A stretch of 64,000 nucleotides of DNA from Cognatundibacterium curvum (lineage in GTDB: Bacteria; Pseudomonadota; Gammaproteobacteria; Burkholderiales; Burkholderiaceae_D), in contig NZ_JACOGD010000005.1 in assembly GCF_014284235.1 (NCBI RefSeq), positions 1-64,000 of the forward strand, written 5' to 3'. Shown one piece after another: positions 25,421-34,989 of this stretch. Numbering within the stretch: the first letter of the stretch is position 1; the number at the start of each line of letters is the position of its first letter. The position numbers and the translations under genes were made by a program. The notes under the pieces were generated by a model, which ran no database searches, was not told where the DNA came from, and worked only from the letters and a program-made list of their open reading frames with translations.

Positions 25421-27175
25421 ATGGCATCATTTACATTGCAAGGCATCCCGGTTTCGCGTGGTATCGCGATAGGCAGGGCGCATCTGTTACGACCTGCTGC
25501 ACTGGATGTGCAGCATTATCTGGTGGCTCAGGAGCAGGTTGAGGCCGAAGTGTTACGGCTGCAGGATGCGATTGCTCAGGTACATAAAGAATTACAGGCC
25601 ATCTGGGCCGATCTTCCTCAGGACGCACCGACCGAGCTGGGTGCGTTTCTTGATGTCCACGCATTGATCCTGTCTGATCCCATGGTGTCAGAGGCGCCGC
25701 TCGATATTATCCGTACCCGTCATTACAATGCAGAGTGGGCCTTAGTCAGTCAGGTCGATGAATTGTCGGCCCAGTTCGATGAAATCGAAGACGACTATCT
25801 GCGTGAACGTAAAGCCGATATCCAGCAAGTGGCCGAACGTGTGCTCAAGGTGCTGACCGGCTCTGCCAACGCCGTTCCGCGCTCAGACGGTATTGATGAG
25901 CGCAGTGCCAATATGATCGTGGTCGCCAGAGATATCTCTCCGGCTGACATGATGCAATTCCGCGATGATGCTTTCAGTGGCTTTGTGACGGATGAAGGTG
26001 GACAAAATTCGCATACCGCCATCGTCTCGCGCAGTCTGGGCATTCCAGCCGTAGTCGGCATGGGCAATGCGTCGCGCCTCATTGAGCAGGATGACTGGCT
26101 GATTATAGACAGCGATGCCGGCGTGGTGATTGTGGCACCGACGACTCAGGTGCTGGAGCAATACCGCGAGCGCCAGAGCCAGTTACTGCGGCAAAAGAAA
26201 AAGCTGTCGAAACTGAAGAAAACGCCTGCCATCACGCAGGATGGCGTCGAAATCACACTGCTCGCCAATATCGAATTGCCTGAAGATACCGCGCATGCGA
26301 TGGATGCCGGCGCCAGTGGCGTTGGCCTGTTCCGCTCCGAATTCCTGTTCATGGAACGCAGTGGGCACGAACATAAATTGCCCACGGAAGATGAACAGTT
26401 TGCCGCTTACAAGGCAGCCGTGACTGGCATGAAGGGACGACCAGTCACCATACGCACCCTCGATGTCGGTGCTGATAAACCCTTGGACGCGAGTGAGCAC
26501 CAGATACTGAATCCGGCCCTGGGCTTGCGGGCAATACGCTACTGCTTGTCTGAACCGCAGTTATTCATGACGCAGCTGCGTGCCATTTTGCGGGCTTCTG
26601 CATTTGGACCAGTCAAAATGCTGATCCCTATGCTGGCGCACAGCATGGAAATCGAACAGTCGCTGGCGTTGATTGCGCAGGCGAAAGCTGAGCTGAGCGC
26701 GGAAGGCATCGCTTTTGACGCGGCGATACCGGTTGGTGCCATGATAGAAATTCCCGCTGCAGCGCTGGCCTTGCCTATGTTTGTCAAAAAACTGGATTTT
26801 CTGTCGATAGGTACCAATGATCTGATTCAGTACACGCTGGCGATAGACCGGGCTGATCATGAGGTTGCGCATCTGTATGACGATTTGCATCCGGCTATTC
26901 TGCAATTGATGCAGATGATAGTCAGTACTGCTGATAAAGCAGAGATACCAGTCTCGATTTGCGGTGGTATGGCAGGCGATATCCGTCTGACCCGCTTACT
27001 GATCGCCATGGGTTACCGCGAGTTATCCATGCCTGCTGCTTTATTACCAGAAATCAAACAGGCGGTCTTGAATACCACCCTGGAAAATCTGCAGGCACCA
27101 TTGAAGAAAATTTTACGCAGTTTTGATCCCCTGCAAATACGGGAGCATCTGGCGGCAATGGAGCAAGCCGGCTAG
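25421..27175 (+). CDS. ptsI: PTS enzyme I (phosphoenolpyruvate-protein phosphotransferase)
   Basis: The 584-residue enzyme autophosphorylates from PEP on His198 in GGQNSHTAIVSR and passes the phosphate to HPr. The N-terminal HPr-binding/phosphohistidine part is followed by a PEP-binding TIM barrel with GASGVGLFRSEFLFM, FLSIGTNDLIQY and the active-site Cys in SICGGMAGD. It is complete. As last gene of the EIIA-HPr-EI set it feeds a phosphorelay with no permease in view. A possible terminator stem (GTGGAA/TTCCAC) lies 20-37 bp after the stop codon. Confidence 0.97.
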   Translation: MASFTLQGIPVSRGIAIGRAHLLRPAALDVQHYLVAQEQVEAEVLRLQDAIAQVHKELQAIWADLPQDAPTELGAFLDVHALILSDPMVSEAPLDIIRTRHYNAEWALVSQVDELSAQFDEIEDDYLRERKADIQQVAERVLKVLTGSANAVPRSDGIDERSANMIVVARDISPADMMQFRDDAFSGFVTDEGGQNSHTAIVSRSLGIPAVVGMGNASRLIEQDDWLIIDSDAGVVIVAPTTQVLEQYRERQSQLLRQKKKLSKLKKTPAITQDGVEITLLANIELPEDTAHAMDAGASGVGLFRSEFLFMERSGHEHKLPTEDEQFAAYKAAVTGMKGRPVTIRTLDVGADKPLDASEHQILNPALGLRAIRYCLSEPQLFMTQLRAILRASAFGPVKMLIPMLAHSMEIEQSLALIAQAKAELSAEGIAFDAAIPVGAMIEIPAAALALPMFVKKLDFLSIGTNDLIQYTLAIDRADHEVAHLYDDLHPAILQLMQMIVSTADKAEIPVSICGGMAGDIRLTRLLIAMGYRELSMPAALLPEIKQAVLNTTLENLQAPLKKILRSFDPLQIREHLAAMEQAG

Positions 27176-27411
27176 CCGCTGTCCGGGTGGAAGCCCGATT
27201 CCACAGCTGTTGTTTGACGGCAGCGCCGGACTTGTTTATCCTTACTCAGTAGCGCCGATTTGAGAATCAGCTTGCGGGCGCTTTCCGGATATCTTCCGGA
27301 TGATAAATACGGCTAAAGCGAGCTTGAATGCAGCTTATCCTTCCCCATTCAGCCCACCTTTTAGCCTTCCTTCACAGTTATTTTGACGGGATATTCCCGA
27401 TGGAAGAGTGT

Positions 27412-28563
27412 ATGTCTGACTCCCCCGGATCTGTAGGCATCGTGACGCCACAAGCGTTTCGTTTCGAACAGCCACTGGCATTGCAAAGCGGTGCCAGTAT
27501 CGCCGGTTACACCTTGATGGTGGAAACTTATGGTGAACTGAATGCGGATAAATCCAATGCCGTTTTAATTTGTCACGCCTTGAATGCCTCGCATCATGTG
27601 GCTGGTGTGTATGCCGATCAGCCGAAAAATCTGGGTTGGTGGGACAACATGGTAGGCCCCGGAAAACCGGTCGATACCACGCGCTTCTTTGTGATCGGTA
27701 TCAATAATCTGGGTTCCTGTTTCGGCTCGACTGGCCCTATGCATGAAAACCCGGCGACTGGCAAACCGTATGGCGCAGATTTTCCAGTGATTACCGTGGA
27801 AGACTGGGTCAATGCGCAGGCGCGGGTCGCTGACCAGTTTGGGATACAACAGTTTGCTGCTGTGATGGGTGGTTCGCTGGGTGGTATGCAGGCGCTGGCC
27901 TGGAGTATTTTGTATCCGGATCGCTTGCAACATTGCGTGGTAATCGCTTCCACACCCAAACTGTCCGCTCAGAATATTGCCTTCAATGACGTAGCGCGTC
28001 AGGCAATACTGACTGACCCGGATTTTCATGGTGGTGATTTTTATGCCCATCAGGTAGTGCCGCGCCGTGGTTTGCGGGTGGCCAGGATGATAGGTCATAT
28101 CACTTATTTATCCGATGACGACATGGCGGAAAAATTTGGTCGTGATCTGAAGAGCGGAGATTACCAGTTCGGTTACGGCGTCGACTTTGAAATTGAATCC
28201 TATCTGCGCTATCAGGGCGATAAGTTCTCAGACTACTTCGATGCCAATACCTATTTGCTGATTACCAAAGCGCTGGATTACTTTGATCCGGCGCGCCATA
28301 CCGCTGGCGATCTGGCGCAGGCTTTGGCGCAGACTAAGGCGAAGTTCCTGATTGCCTCATTCACCACAGACTGGCGCTTCTCACCTGAACGCAGCCGTGA
28401 AATCGTTCGTGCCCTGGTCAGCAACCGCCGTACAGTGACGTATGCAGAAATCGATGCACCACATGGACATGATGCCTTCCTGCTGGATGATGCACGTTAC
28501 CTGAACCTGGTCGGCGCTTATTTTGACCGTATAGATGCAGAGTTGAAAGGACAGACAGCATGA
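27412..28563 (+). CDS. metX: Homoserine O-acyltransferase (MetX family)
   Basis: The start at ATG 27412 is favoured by GGAAGAG just upstream; in-frame ATGs at 27328 and 27400 are alternatives. The 383-residue alpha/beta hydrolase has the nucleophile Ser155 in [11 protein letters not shown] and the catalytic His in [10 protein letters not shown], as in MetX. It acylates homoserine for methionine synthesis. Many proteobacterial MetX enzymes paired with MetW use succinyl-CoA rather than acetyl-CoA, so the acyl donor is uncertain. The last 4 bp overlap metW. Confidence 0.95.
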   Translation: MSDSPGSVGIVTPQAFRFEQPLALQSGASIAGYTLMVETYGELNADKSNAVLICHALNASHHVAGVYADQPKNLGWWDNMVGPGKPVDTTRFFVIGINNLGSCFGSTGPMHENPATGKPYGADFPVITVEDWVNAQARVADQFGIQQFAAVMGGSLGGMQALAWSILYPDRLQHCVVIASTPKLSAQNIAFNDVARQAILTDPDFHGGDFYAHQVVPRRGLRVARMIGHITYLSDDDMAEKFGRDLKSGDYQFGYGVDFEIESYLRYQGDKFSDYFDANTYLLITKALDYFDPARHTAGDLAQALAQTKAKFLIASFTTDWRFSPERSREIVRALVSNRRTVTYAEIDAPHGHDAFLLDDARYLNLVGAYFDRIDAELKGQTA

Positions 28564-29168
28564 ATTTCGCAGAATTGAACCAGCTACGTCCCGACCTGGC
28601 TTTTATCGCTGATTGGGTGCAAGCAGGCTCGCAAGTGCTGGATGTAGGTTGCGGCGATGGCGTGATGCTTGATTATCTGCAGACAGATAAGCAATGCAGC
28701 GGTTACGGTATAGAAATCGCCGATGATAAAGTACTGGCCAGCGCGAAGCGCTATGTGAGTGTGATTCAGCAGGACATGGAGCATGGACTGGGCATGTTTA
28801 ATGACAATGCCTTTGATACCGTGCTGTGTTTATCCTCGCTGCAGATGATGAAGCATGTAGAACCCTTGTTGCGCGATATCGCCAGGGTAGGGCGCGAAGC
28901 GATCGTTTCTTTCCCTAATTTTGGTTACTGGCCACATCGCACCGCTTTATTACTCGGCAAAATGCCCGTGTCGAAATCTTTACCTTATCAGTGGTACGAC
29001 ACGCCTAACGTGCGTTGCGCCACGATTTATGATTTTGCTGATCTGGCCAATGAAGTCGGCCTGGAAGTCATGCAATGCGTGGCTTTGCATGAAGGGCAGC
29101 CTATCCATGTATTACCCAACTGGCGCGGCAGTCTGGCGGTATTCCGTTTGCGTAAGAAAAACAGCTGA
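28560..29168 (+). CDS. metW: Methionine biosynthesis protein MetW
   Basis: The 202-residue protein is a class I SAM-methyltransferase-fold protein with motif [13 protein letters not shown] near residues 22-33 and the typical MetW block [20 protein letters not shown]. It overlaps metX by ATGA, so the two are translated together. MetW is thought to be needed for full MetX activity; its chemistry is not settled. Confidence 0.95.
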   Translation: MNFAELNQLRPDLAFIADWVQAGSQVLDVGCGDGVMLDYLQTDKQCSGYGIEIADDKVLASAKRYVSVIQQDMEHGLGMFNDNAFDTVLCLSSLQMMKHVEPLLRDIARVGREAIVSFPNFGYWPHRTALLLGKMPVSKSLPYQWYDTPNVRCATIYDFADLANEVGLEVMQCVALHEGQPIHVLPNWRGSLAVFRLRKKNS

Positions 29169-29281
29169 AGCCGCATTGAGCACGTTCACGGGGAGTGTGA
29201 AGTGTGAAACTTTGCCATACTTTGCTTGAAAACCGGCAAGGCTGTTACCATCTTGTTTCCATTTCCCATGAATGTACGTTT

Positions 29282-30190
29282 ATGAAGCCACCCTATTTGA
29301 AATCAATGCTGGCAACATGCCTGAGTCTCACGCTGGGCCTGGCGATTCCGGTGCTTGCGCAGGACAACACGCAGCATGAGGGTGTCAGCGTCGGCAATAT
29401 GTCTATCATGCGCAAGTTTGCGCCTACCGGTACCTTGGAAAAACAAGCTGCTGCACAGTACACTCAGACCTTGCAACAGGCACAGCAGCAACGTGCCTTG
29501 GGTCCGGATGACCACCCGCAAGTCATACGTTTACGCAGCATCGCCAAAAAGCTGATTCCGTTTGCGCTGCCTTGGAATGAACGCGCCAAAGACTGGAAAT
29601 GGGAAGTGAATTTGCTGGGTTCCAAGCAAATTAATGCGTATTGCATGCCAGGTGGCAAAATTGCTTTTTACAGCGGTATCCTTGATATCCTGAAGCTCAC
29701 CGACGATGAAGTTGCGATCGTGATGGGACATGAAATCGCGCATGCCTTGCGTGAACACGGCGCTGAGCGTGCGGGCAAAGCTGCTGTCGCTAATTTTGGT
29801 GTAAAACTGGCAGAAATTTTTGCTGCTGCCAAAGGTTATGATCCTTCTATCGCGGGTTCGGTGGCAGGCGGAGTGGCGAATGTCAGTATGCTTAAATTTT
29901 CACGCGATGATGAAACTGAGGCTGACGTGGTTGGTTTGGAAATTGCGGCCCGTGCTGGCTATGATCCGCGTGCTGGTGTGAGCCTGTGGCAAAAGATGGG
30001 CATGGTCAATAAAAACTCGCCCCCGCAGTGGTTATCCACCCATCCTGCCGGAAAAACACGCATTGATGAAATCCGTCGGCATTTTCCTGAAGTAATGCCT
30101 TTATATGCACGTGCAAAATCGCTGCCTTTGGACCGGATTCCTGCTTACCAAACTAATGTAAAAGGCATAGCACCAATTAGTTATCCATAA
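29282..30190 (+). CDS. Periplasmic M48-family metalloprotease
   Basis: From ATG 29282 the protein has 302 residues. A signal peptide ends near VLAQ (about residue 24). The zinc motif HEIAH lies at 150-154, and the third ligand Glu is in DETEADVVGLEIAARAGYDP. This is the secreted M48 type without transmembrane helices, related to YcaL/LoiP and the protease domain of BepA, which process or degrade outer-membrane proteins. No TPR domain follows. Ribosome binding is weak. A 40-bp palindromic terminator follows. Confidence 0.9.
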   Translation: MKPPYLKSMLATCLSLTLGLAIPVLAQDNTQHEGVSVGNMSIMRKFAPTGTLEKQAAAQYTQTLQQAQQQRALGPDDHPQVIRLRSIAKKLIPFALPWNERAKDWKWEVNLLGSKQINAYCMPGGKIAFYSGILDILKLTDDEVAIVMGHEIAHALREHGAERAGKAAVANFGVKLAEIFAAAKGYDPSIAGSVAGGVANVSMLKFSRDDETEADVVGLEIAARAGYDPRAGVSLWQKMGMVNKNSPPQWLSTHPAGKTRIDEIRRHFPEVMPLYARAKSLPLDRIPAYQTNVKGIAPISYP

Positions 30191-30240
30191 AAAGGATGGA
30201 CGGCAGCGTGCCGTCTGTGCGCTCGTCTTCTGAGGACTTT

Positions 30241-30286
30241 AGCCCCATGTCATGAAAATTAATTTTCATGACATGGGGCTTTTCTC
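30241..30286 (+). terminator. Terminator built on a 40-bp perfect palindrome
   Basis: Positions 30241-30280 are a perfect palindrome (20-bp arms, centre AATT), which as RNA folds to a very long hairpin with a minimal loop, followed by TTTCTC. It lies 50 bp after the M48 stop codon and should terminate that transcript. The stem is much longer than a usual terminator stem. Confidence 0.8.
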
Positions 30287-30439
30287 ATGAAAAGTCGGTA
30301 AAATCCGGGTAATACGTCAAAATAATGACAAAAATGTTAACTTTGTGGTGTGTATGTGACATATTTTTTGCAGAAAAACCACTTTGTCATCATCCTTTCA
30401 TAATTGGGTGTAACACTTTGTAAGATGCAAAAATTTCTG

Positions 30440-30552
30440 TGCTAGACTTATTTCACATATCAATATATCTGTTTCAGTAAGTTTGCAAAGCAGCAAATTT
30501 TTTGTTGAAGATGCCCCAAAAAGAGACGATGTCAGAAATCGTCTGTTTTTTT
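30440..30552 (+). ncRNA. Candidate short RNA or attenuated leader upstream of the TonB receptor
   Basis: An extended -10 element TG-C-TAGACT is at 30440-30448, with TTGTAA at a wide (19-nt) spacing as possible -35. An intrinsic terminator follows at 30524-30552 (AGACGAT/ATCGTCT, 7-nt loop, then seven T). A transcript of about 95-100 nt would result. It may be a separate small RNA or the attenuated leader of the receptor gene that starts at 30831. There is no direct evidence of expression. Confidence 0.4.
30524..30552 (+). terminator. Intrinsic terminator in the receptor upstream region
   Basis: A 7-bp stem with 7-nt loop is followed by G and seven T. It lies more than 270 bp upstream of the receptor start and just before two operator-like sites, so it ends an upstream transcript rather than the M48 mRNA, which already has its own terminator. 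Confidence 0.65.
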
Positions 30553-30562
30553 GTTCCGAAAA

Positions 30563-30629
30563 GCAATCGTTTGCGCAATATGAAAAAGTAGCTTTTTCTG
30601 CAGTTGCACAAAGTATAGCAATCGTTTGC
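30563..30629. promoter_or_regulatory. Two LacI/PurR-family operator-like sites
   Basis: GCAATCGTTTGC occurs at 30563-30574 and again at 30618-30629, embedded in an identical 15-bp direct repeat, with centres 55 bp apart. The site is a near-palindrome of the GCAA-N-CG-N-TTGC type bound by LacI-family regulators such as PurR. A 15-bp inverted repeat CCTGATC-G-GATCAGG (30631-30645) follows directly. A weaker copy, GCAATCGTCTGC, is found at 30845-30856 inside the receptor gene. No LacI-family regulator gene is in the window. Confidence 0.6.
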
Positions 30630-30830
30630 GCCTGATCGGATCAGGTCCTTGGGATAGGGGCTATCACCGAAATGAAATAGTTATAGCAGACTCAATAGTT
30701 TTCAAAAAACCGTTAGACGGTCATACAAAGTGTGGTGATGGAGATGTCATCAAGCTGTGTTGAAGGCTTGAGATGATAGACAAGGTTTAACGCAATCTTT
30801 ATTTATCTGTAATCTGATCAGGAGCAGTCA

Positions 30831-33212
30831 ATGAAACAAACTAAGCAATCGTCTGCGTTTCCATCGCGTTTGTCGATGGTCGCAGTAGCATGCCAGATCG
30901 CATGCCTGGGCATGTCTTCCGCTTATGCGCAGCAAGCCACTACCAGCAATGATCCGGTAGATTCTAAACAAGTTACTATTACTGGCAAAAAAGTCGGTAT
31001 GGGTTTGATGGTGCAGGAAAACGCACCTAAAGCACGCAGCACAATCACAGCAGAAGAACTGGCTAAACAGCGTCCAACCGGTAATGCGTATGAAGCATTG
31101 GAACTGATGCCAGCGGTTAACAGCTACAACTACGATGCGACTGGTTTGTTCGGTGGTGGTCTGACACTGCGTGGTTTCAACAGCGACCAGATCGGTGCAA
31201 CCATCAATGGCGTTCCGGTTAATGATTCCGGTAACTTTGCAGTTTACCCGCAAGAATTTGTGGATCAGGAAAATACTTGCACCCAATTTGTGACTCAGGG
31301 TTCGACCGATGTGGATTCTCCACAAATCGGTGCGACCGGTGGTAACTTCGGTATCACAACTTGCGATCCATCCAAAGAAAAACGTTTCCGCTTCATGCAG
31401 ACAGTCGGTGGCTTGCACCTGACTAAAACCTATATGCGTTACGACACCGGTATGGTGTTGGATAACAAAGCGCGTTTCTTCATTTCTTATTCCAACGCAC
31501 AAGCCGACAAATGGAAAGGCGATGGCGGCGCACGTCGTGACCACGTCGACATGGGTTTCCGTACTGACTTCGATCGCTTCAACTCTGTTTCCGGTACCAT
31601 CCTGTACAACCGTGCAGTGAATCAGAACATCAGTTCTTTCAGCTTGGCTGATTTGAACAAAAACGGCTACTACTACGATTATTCGACAAAGTTCATTGGC
31701 CATGTAACACCGACCAAGGGTAAAGCAGATAACGACCCAAGTCAGGCAAATGCAGACTCTTACTACATGTTGACGCAAAATCCGTTTGAAAACGTGATTG
31801 CATCCACTACCATCAAAGCACGTTTTGGTGAAAATACCGACGTAAAAGTTATTCCTTACTACTGGTATGGCTATGGTAACGGTGGTGTACAACAAAAACT
31901 GGTCTCTGAAGGTGGTTTCCTGAATCCGGCCACTGGCAAAAATACGGTTGGCGTAGACCTCAATGGCGACGGTGATACTTTGGACAAAGTCATCGTTGCA
32001 AACGCGAGTGTGACACGTACCAATCGTCCTGGAGTTACCGCTTCTTTGACACACCAGTTCGATAACCATCAGGTATTGGTTGGCTTCTGGTACGAACGTG
32101 CAACACATGAGCAATTTGGTCCTATGGTTGCAGTTGGTGCAAATGGTGAGTCTGCAGATATCTGGTTGAAAGAAGGCCGTATTCTCCGTCCTGACGGTAC
32201 ACCATACCAGTCCCGTGACTGGAAAACGATCAGTACTGGCTATCAGATTTTTGCTCAGGACACCATCAGCCTGATGAATGATGCGTTGACATTGAACTTC
32301 GGTGTACGTGCTCCTACCATGAAGCGTGACTTCACAAACTTCGCGAATGAAGGCGCAGGCACCAGCTACAACATCAGCAAGTCTTATTCTGAAATTTTGC
32401 CGCAATTGGGCGCGCGCTACCAGATCGATAACAACAATCAGGTATTCGCAAGTCTGGCAAAAAATATGAAAGCACCGCCAAATTTCATCTATGCGACGAC
32501 TGGTAATGTCGTACTGGTGAATGGTGTAGCTACAATGCCAGTTGACGTAAAAGCTGAAACATCCTTCAATCTGGATTTAGGCTATCGTCATCAAAGCGAC
32601 AAGCTGACAGGTCAGGTAACTGTATATGCAGTTGATTTCCGTGATCGTCAGGCTACAGCCTATGACGTTGTTACGAACACCAGCAGCCTGACCAGTGTCG
32701 GCAAAGTCAAGACTAAAGGTTTCGAGGTTGAACTGGGTAACACTCCAGTCAATGGCTGGTCGTTCTACAGCTCTTTAGGCTACGCGAAATCTGAAATTCA
32801 GGCAGATTTGCCAGTCAATAAAACAGCATCTTTACCAACAGCAGGTAAAGAAATGACTCTGACACCGAAGTACAAAGCAGGTCTGAGTGCTCAGTATGAG
32901 ACCAGTGTGTGGTATGCACGTTTGAAAGCTAAATACACAGGTAAACAATGGGCAACCATGACCAATGATGAATTGGTTCCTGCTTACACTTTGGTTGGTT
33001 TTGATGCTGGTTATCAGTTCCCAAATACAGGTTGGATGAAAAAGCCGACTTTGCGTTTGAACGTAGCTAACCTGTTGGACAAACAATACCGTAATCCATC
33101 CAGCTTCAATGTAACGAATGCTCAGGCATACGGTACAGCTGGTGCGAAAACTGTGTTCTACTACCTCGGTGCTCCACGCTTCACATCGATCACTTTCTCC
33201 GCAGATTTCTAA
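30831..33212 (+). CDS. TonB-dependent outer-membrane receptor
   Basis: The 793-residue protein has a signal peptide ending SSAYAQ (about residue 33), a plug domain (about 60-190; LTLRGFNSDQIGATINGVPVND) and a long beta-barrel ending in the aromatic residue of TFSADF. Two plug cysteines in the NTCTQF and GITTCDP segments may form a disulfide. An AGGAG site precedes the ATG. The gene has a more uniform codon choice than its neighbours, which suggests high expression. It imports a bulky ligand through TonB energy. The ligand is not known. The neighbouring 5'-nucleotidase and PurR-like operators hint at nucleosides or nucleotides. It ends at a strong terminator. Confidence 0.93.
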   Translation: MKQTKQSSAFPSRLSMVAVACQIACLGMSSAYAQQATTSNDPVDSKQVTITGKKVGMGLMVQENAPKARSTITAEELAKQRPTGNAYEALELMPAVNSYNYDATGLFGGGLTLRGFNSDQIGATINGVPVNDSGNFAVYPQEFVDQENTCTQFVTQGSTDVDSPQIGATGGNFGITTCDPSKEKRFRFMQTVGGLHLTKTYMRYDTGMVLDNKARFFISYSNAQADKWKGDGGARRDHVDMGFRTDFDRFNSVSGTILYNRAVNQNISSFSLADLNKNGYYYDYSTKFIGHVTPTKGKADNDPSQANADSYYMLTQNPFENVIASTTIKARFGENTDVKVIPYYWYGYGNGGVQQKLVSEGGFLNPATGKNTVGVDLNGDGDTLDKVIVANASVTRTNRPGVTASLTHQFDNHQVLVGFWYERATHEQFGPMVAVGANGESADIWLKEGRILRPDGTPYQSRDWKTISTGYQIFAQDTISLMNDALTLNFGVRAPTMKRDFTNFANEGAGTSYNISKSYSEILPQLGARYQIDNNNQVFASLAKNMKAPPNFIYATTGNVVLVNGVATMPVDVKAETSFNLDLGYRHQSDKLTGQVTVYAVDFRDRQATAYDVVTNTSSLTSVGKVKTKGFEVELGNTPVNGWSFYSSLGYAKSEIQADLPVNKTASLPTAGKEMTLTPKYKAGLSAQYETSVWYARLKAKYTGKQWATMTNDELVPAYTLVGFDAGYQFPNTGWMKKPTLRLNVANLLDKQYRNPSSFNVTNAQAYGTAGAKTVFYYLGAPRFTSITFSADF

Positions 33213-33262
33213 TCTGTTCTGAGTCAGTATCCTGCTGCTGTCTTTAGCAGCAGACATTTCAG

Positions 33263-33299
33263 AAGGTCTGCAAATCTCAGGGTTTGCAGACCTTTTTTC
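33263..33299 (+). terminator. Intrinsic terminator after the TonB receptor
   Basis: A 12-bp perfect stem (33263-33274 with 33283-33294) and 8-nt loop runs into a T-run. A second hairpin CTGCTGC/GCAGCAG lies just before it. It separates the receptor from the 5'-nucleotidase gene, which starts 17 bp later. Confidence 0.93.
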
Positions 33300-33315
33300 T
33301 TGCTATTCCGGAGTC

Positions 33316-34989
33316 ATGATGTATTCATCCAAAATTCTTTCAGTCAGCCTGTTAGCCTTGTTGTTACCCGCTTGCGCGCTGAAACCAGCAGCACCTGAGC
33401 AGGTGACCATATTCAGTATCAACGATTTTCATGGCAACTTGCAGTCAGAACAGCCGGTACCGTATCAGTACACACAGAACCACAATGGTAAGGTCGTCAA
33501 TGGTGCGGCCGGTGGCTATGCGTATCTGGCCGCTAAATTGAAGGAGCGGCGCGCTGCAGTAGGTGCCAGTATTCTGGTCGGTGCAGGCGATTTGATGGGG
33601 GCATCACCGATGGGTTCCGCTTTGCTCAAGGACGAACCAGTGGTTGAAGCACTCAACCGTATCGACTTAAGTGTAACGGCCGTTGGCAATCATGAGTTTG
33701 ATTCCGGTACTGCAGATCTGATGCGCCGTATCCAGGGCGGCTGCCCGCAGACAGGCTGCGCTTTTAGCGACTTCAGCGGTGCACGCTACGCTTATCTGGG
33801 CGCGAATGTGATCGACAAAACGACCCGGCAAGCCTGGTTGCCGCCTTATGTAGTACGCCAGGTGGGTAATCTGAAAATCGGTTTTATCGGTGCCGTGACT
33901 GCGGATGTGCCTAACCTGGTCGCAGGCGATGCAGTGAAGCAACTGGAATTTGAAGATGAAGCAAAGGCGATCAATCGCTATGTGCCTGAACTGCAAAAGC
34001 AGGGTGTAGACGCAATCGTTGTGTTGATCCATGAAGGTGCCAATTTCAAAGGTTCAGAGAATGATCCGACTTATCGCTGCGAAGGTTTGCAGGGACCTGT
34101 CATAGGTATTGCCAATCGCATCGACCCAGCAGTGAGTCTGATTGTGTCCGGACATTCACATCAGGGCTACACCTGTAAAATCGGCAACAAACTGGTGGTG
34201 CAAGGACGGAGTTATGGGGCATTTTTAACAGAGTCAACGCTGAGTATCGATAAGGCGAGCCGGCGTGTAGTCAAAGCGGAAGCAGTCAACCATCTGATCG
34301 ATCAGCAGCAAATTGTGCCGGACGCTGCTGCGCAAAAGCTGGTGGCTGAAGTCTCGCGCCTGACAGCATCGATGCGCTCACGGCCAGTGATCAGCTTGAA
34401 TAAACCATTGCTGCGTTTTAGTCAGGACAAAGTGTTCGACAGTACGCTGGGTAATCTGATCGCTGACGCGCAATTGCATCATGCTCAGCATATCGGTCAG
34501 GCGGATATCGCATTCATGAATTCCGGTGGCATACGCAACGACCTGCCCTCAGGCGTGAATACCAGCCCAGTACAAGTCAATTTTGGTGACCTGTATGCGG
34601 TGCAGCCTTTTGGTAACGGTGTTATCCGTTTAAAAATGACGGGCGAGCAGATTCGTCAGGTTTTACAGCAACAATGGCAAAACCGGCTTGCCGGCGAGGT
34701 CAAAAAACTGTTTGTGTCTGATGGCTTTAGTTATGAATGGCACCAGAAAGCAGTTGCGGCGGAACAGATACAGAACCTGCGCCTGCATGGTGAATTGCTG
34801 TCCAATGAAAAAATGTATACCGTGATTGTGAACAGCTTTCTTGCCGACGGTGGTGATGGATTTACCGTATTCCGGCAGGCCAGTGAGCGTGCCCTGATCG
34901 GACGTGACCTCGATGCGATGGAGTCATACATCCGCGAAGCTGGTCGAAAAATAGAGCAAATACCGGTCAACCGGGTAATCCTGAAATAA
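33316..34989 (+). CDS. Lipoprotein 5'-nucleotidase/metallophosphatase (UshA-like)
   Basis: The 557-residue protein has a lipoprotein signal with lipobox LPAC and Cys20, so it should be anchored in the envelope. The metallophosphatase domain shows the metal motifs NDFHGN, GAGDLMG, GNHEFD and SGHSHQGY. The C-terminal 5'-nucleotidase domain has FMNSGGIRNDL and NSFLADGGDGFTVF. It should remove phosphate from nucleotides, and possibly split UDP-sugars, so that nucleosides can be taken up. CGGAG precedes the start. It follows the TonB receptor and a terminator and shares a bidirectional terminator with xthA. Confidence 0.92.
   Translation: MMYSSKILSVSLLALLLPACALKPAAPEQVTIFSINDFHGNLQSEQPVPYQYTQNHNGKVVNGAAGGYAYLAAKLKERRAAVGASILVGAGDLMGASPMGSALLKDEPVVEALNRIDLSVTAVGNHEFDSGTADLMRRIQGGCPQTGCAFSDFSGARYAYLGANVIDKTTRQAWLPPYVVRQVGNLKIGFIGAVTADVPNLVAGDAVKQLEFEDEAKAINRYVPELQKQGVDAIVVLIHEGANFKGSENDPTYRCEGLQGPVIGIANRIDPAVSLIVSGHSHQGYTCKIGNKLVVQGRSYGAFLTESTLSIDKASRRVVKAEAVNHLIDQQQIVPDAAAQKLVAEVSRLTASMRSRPVISLNKPLLRFSQDKVFDSTLGNLIADAQLHHAQHIGQADIAFMNSGGIRNDLPSGVNTSPVQVNFGDLYAVQPFGNGVIRLKMTGEQIRQVLQQQWQNRLAGEVKKLFVSDGFSYEWHQKAVAAEQIQNLRLHGELLSNEKMYTVIVNSFLADGGDGFTVFRQASERALIGRDLDAMESYIREAGRKIEQIPVNRVILK

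Noticed and set aside
27170..27411. Possible SAM- or SAH-type riboswitch before metX
   Set aside because: The region has a few short stems and a repeated TTCCGGAT, but none of the conserved core sequences of known SAM or SAH riboswitches could be recognised.
30828..32405. 525-residue open frame antisense to the TonB receptor
   Set aside because: It mirrors the codon pattern of the receptor gene, which has biased third positions. It has no recognisable domain or ribosome binding site, and its product is rich in residues expected from an antisense frame.
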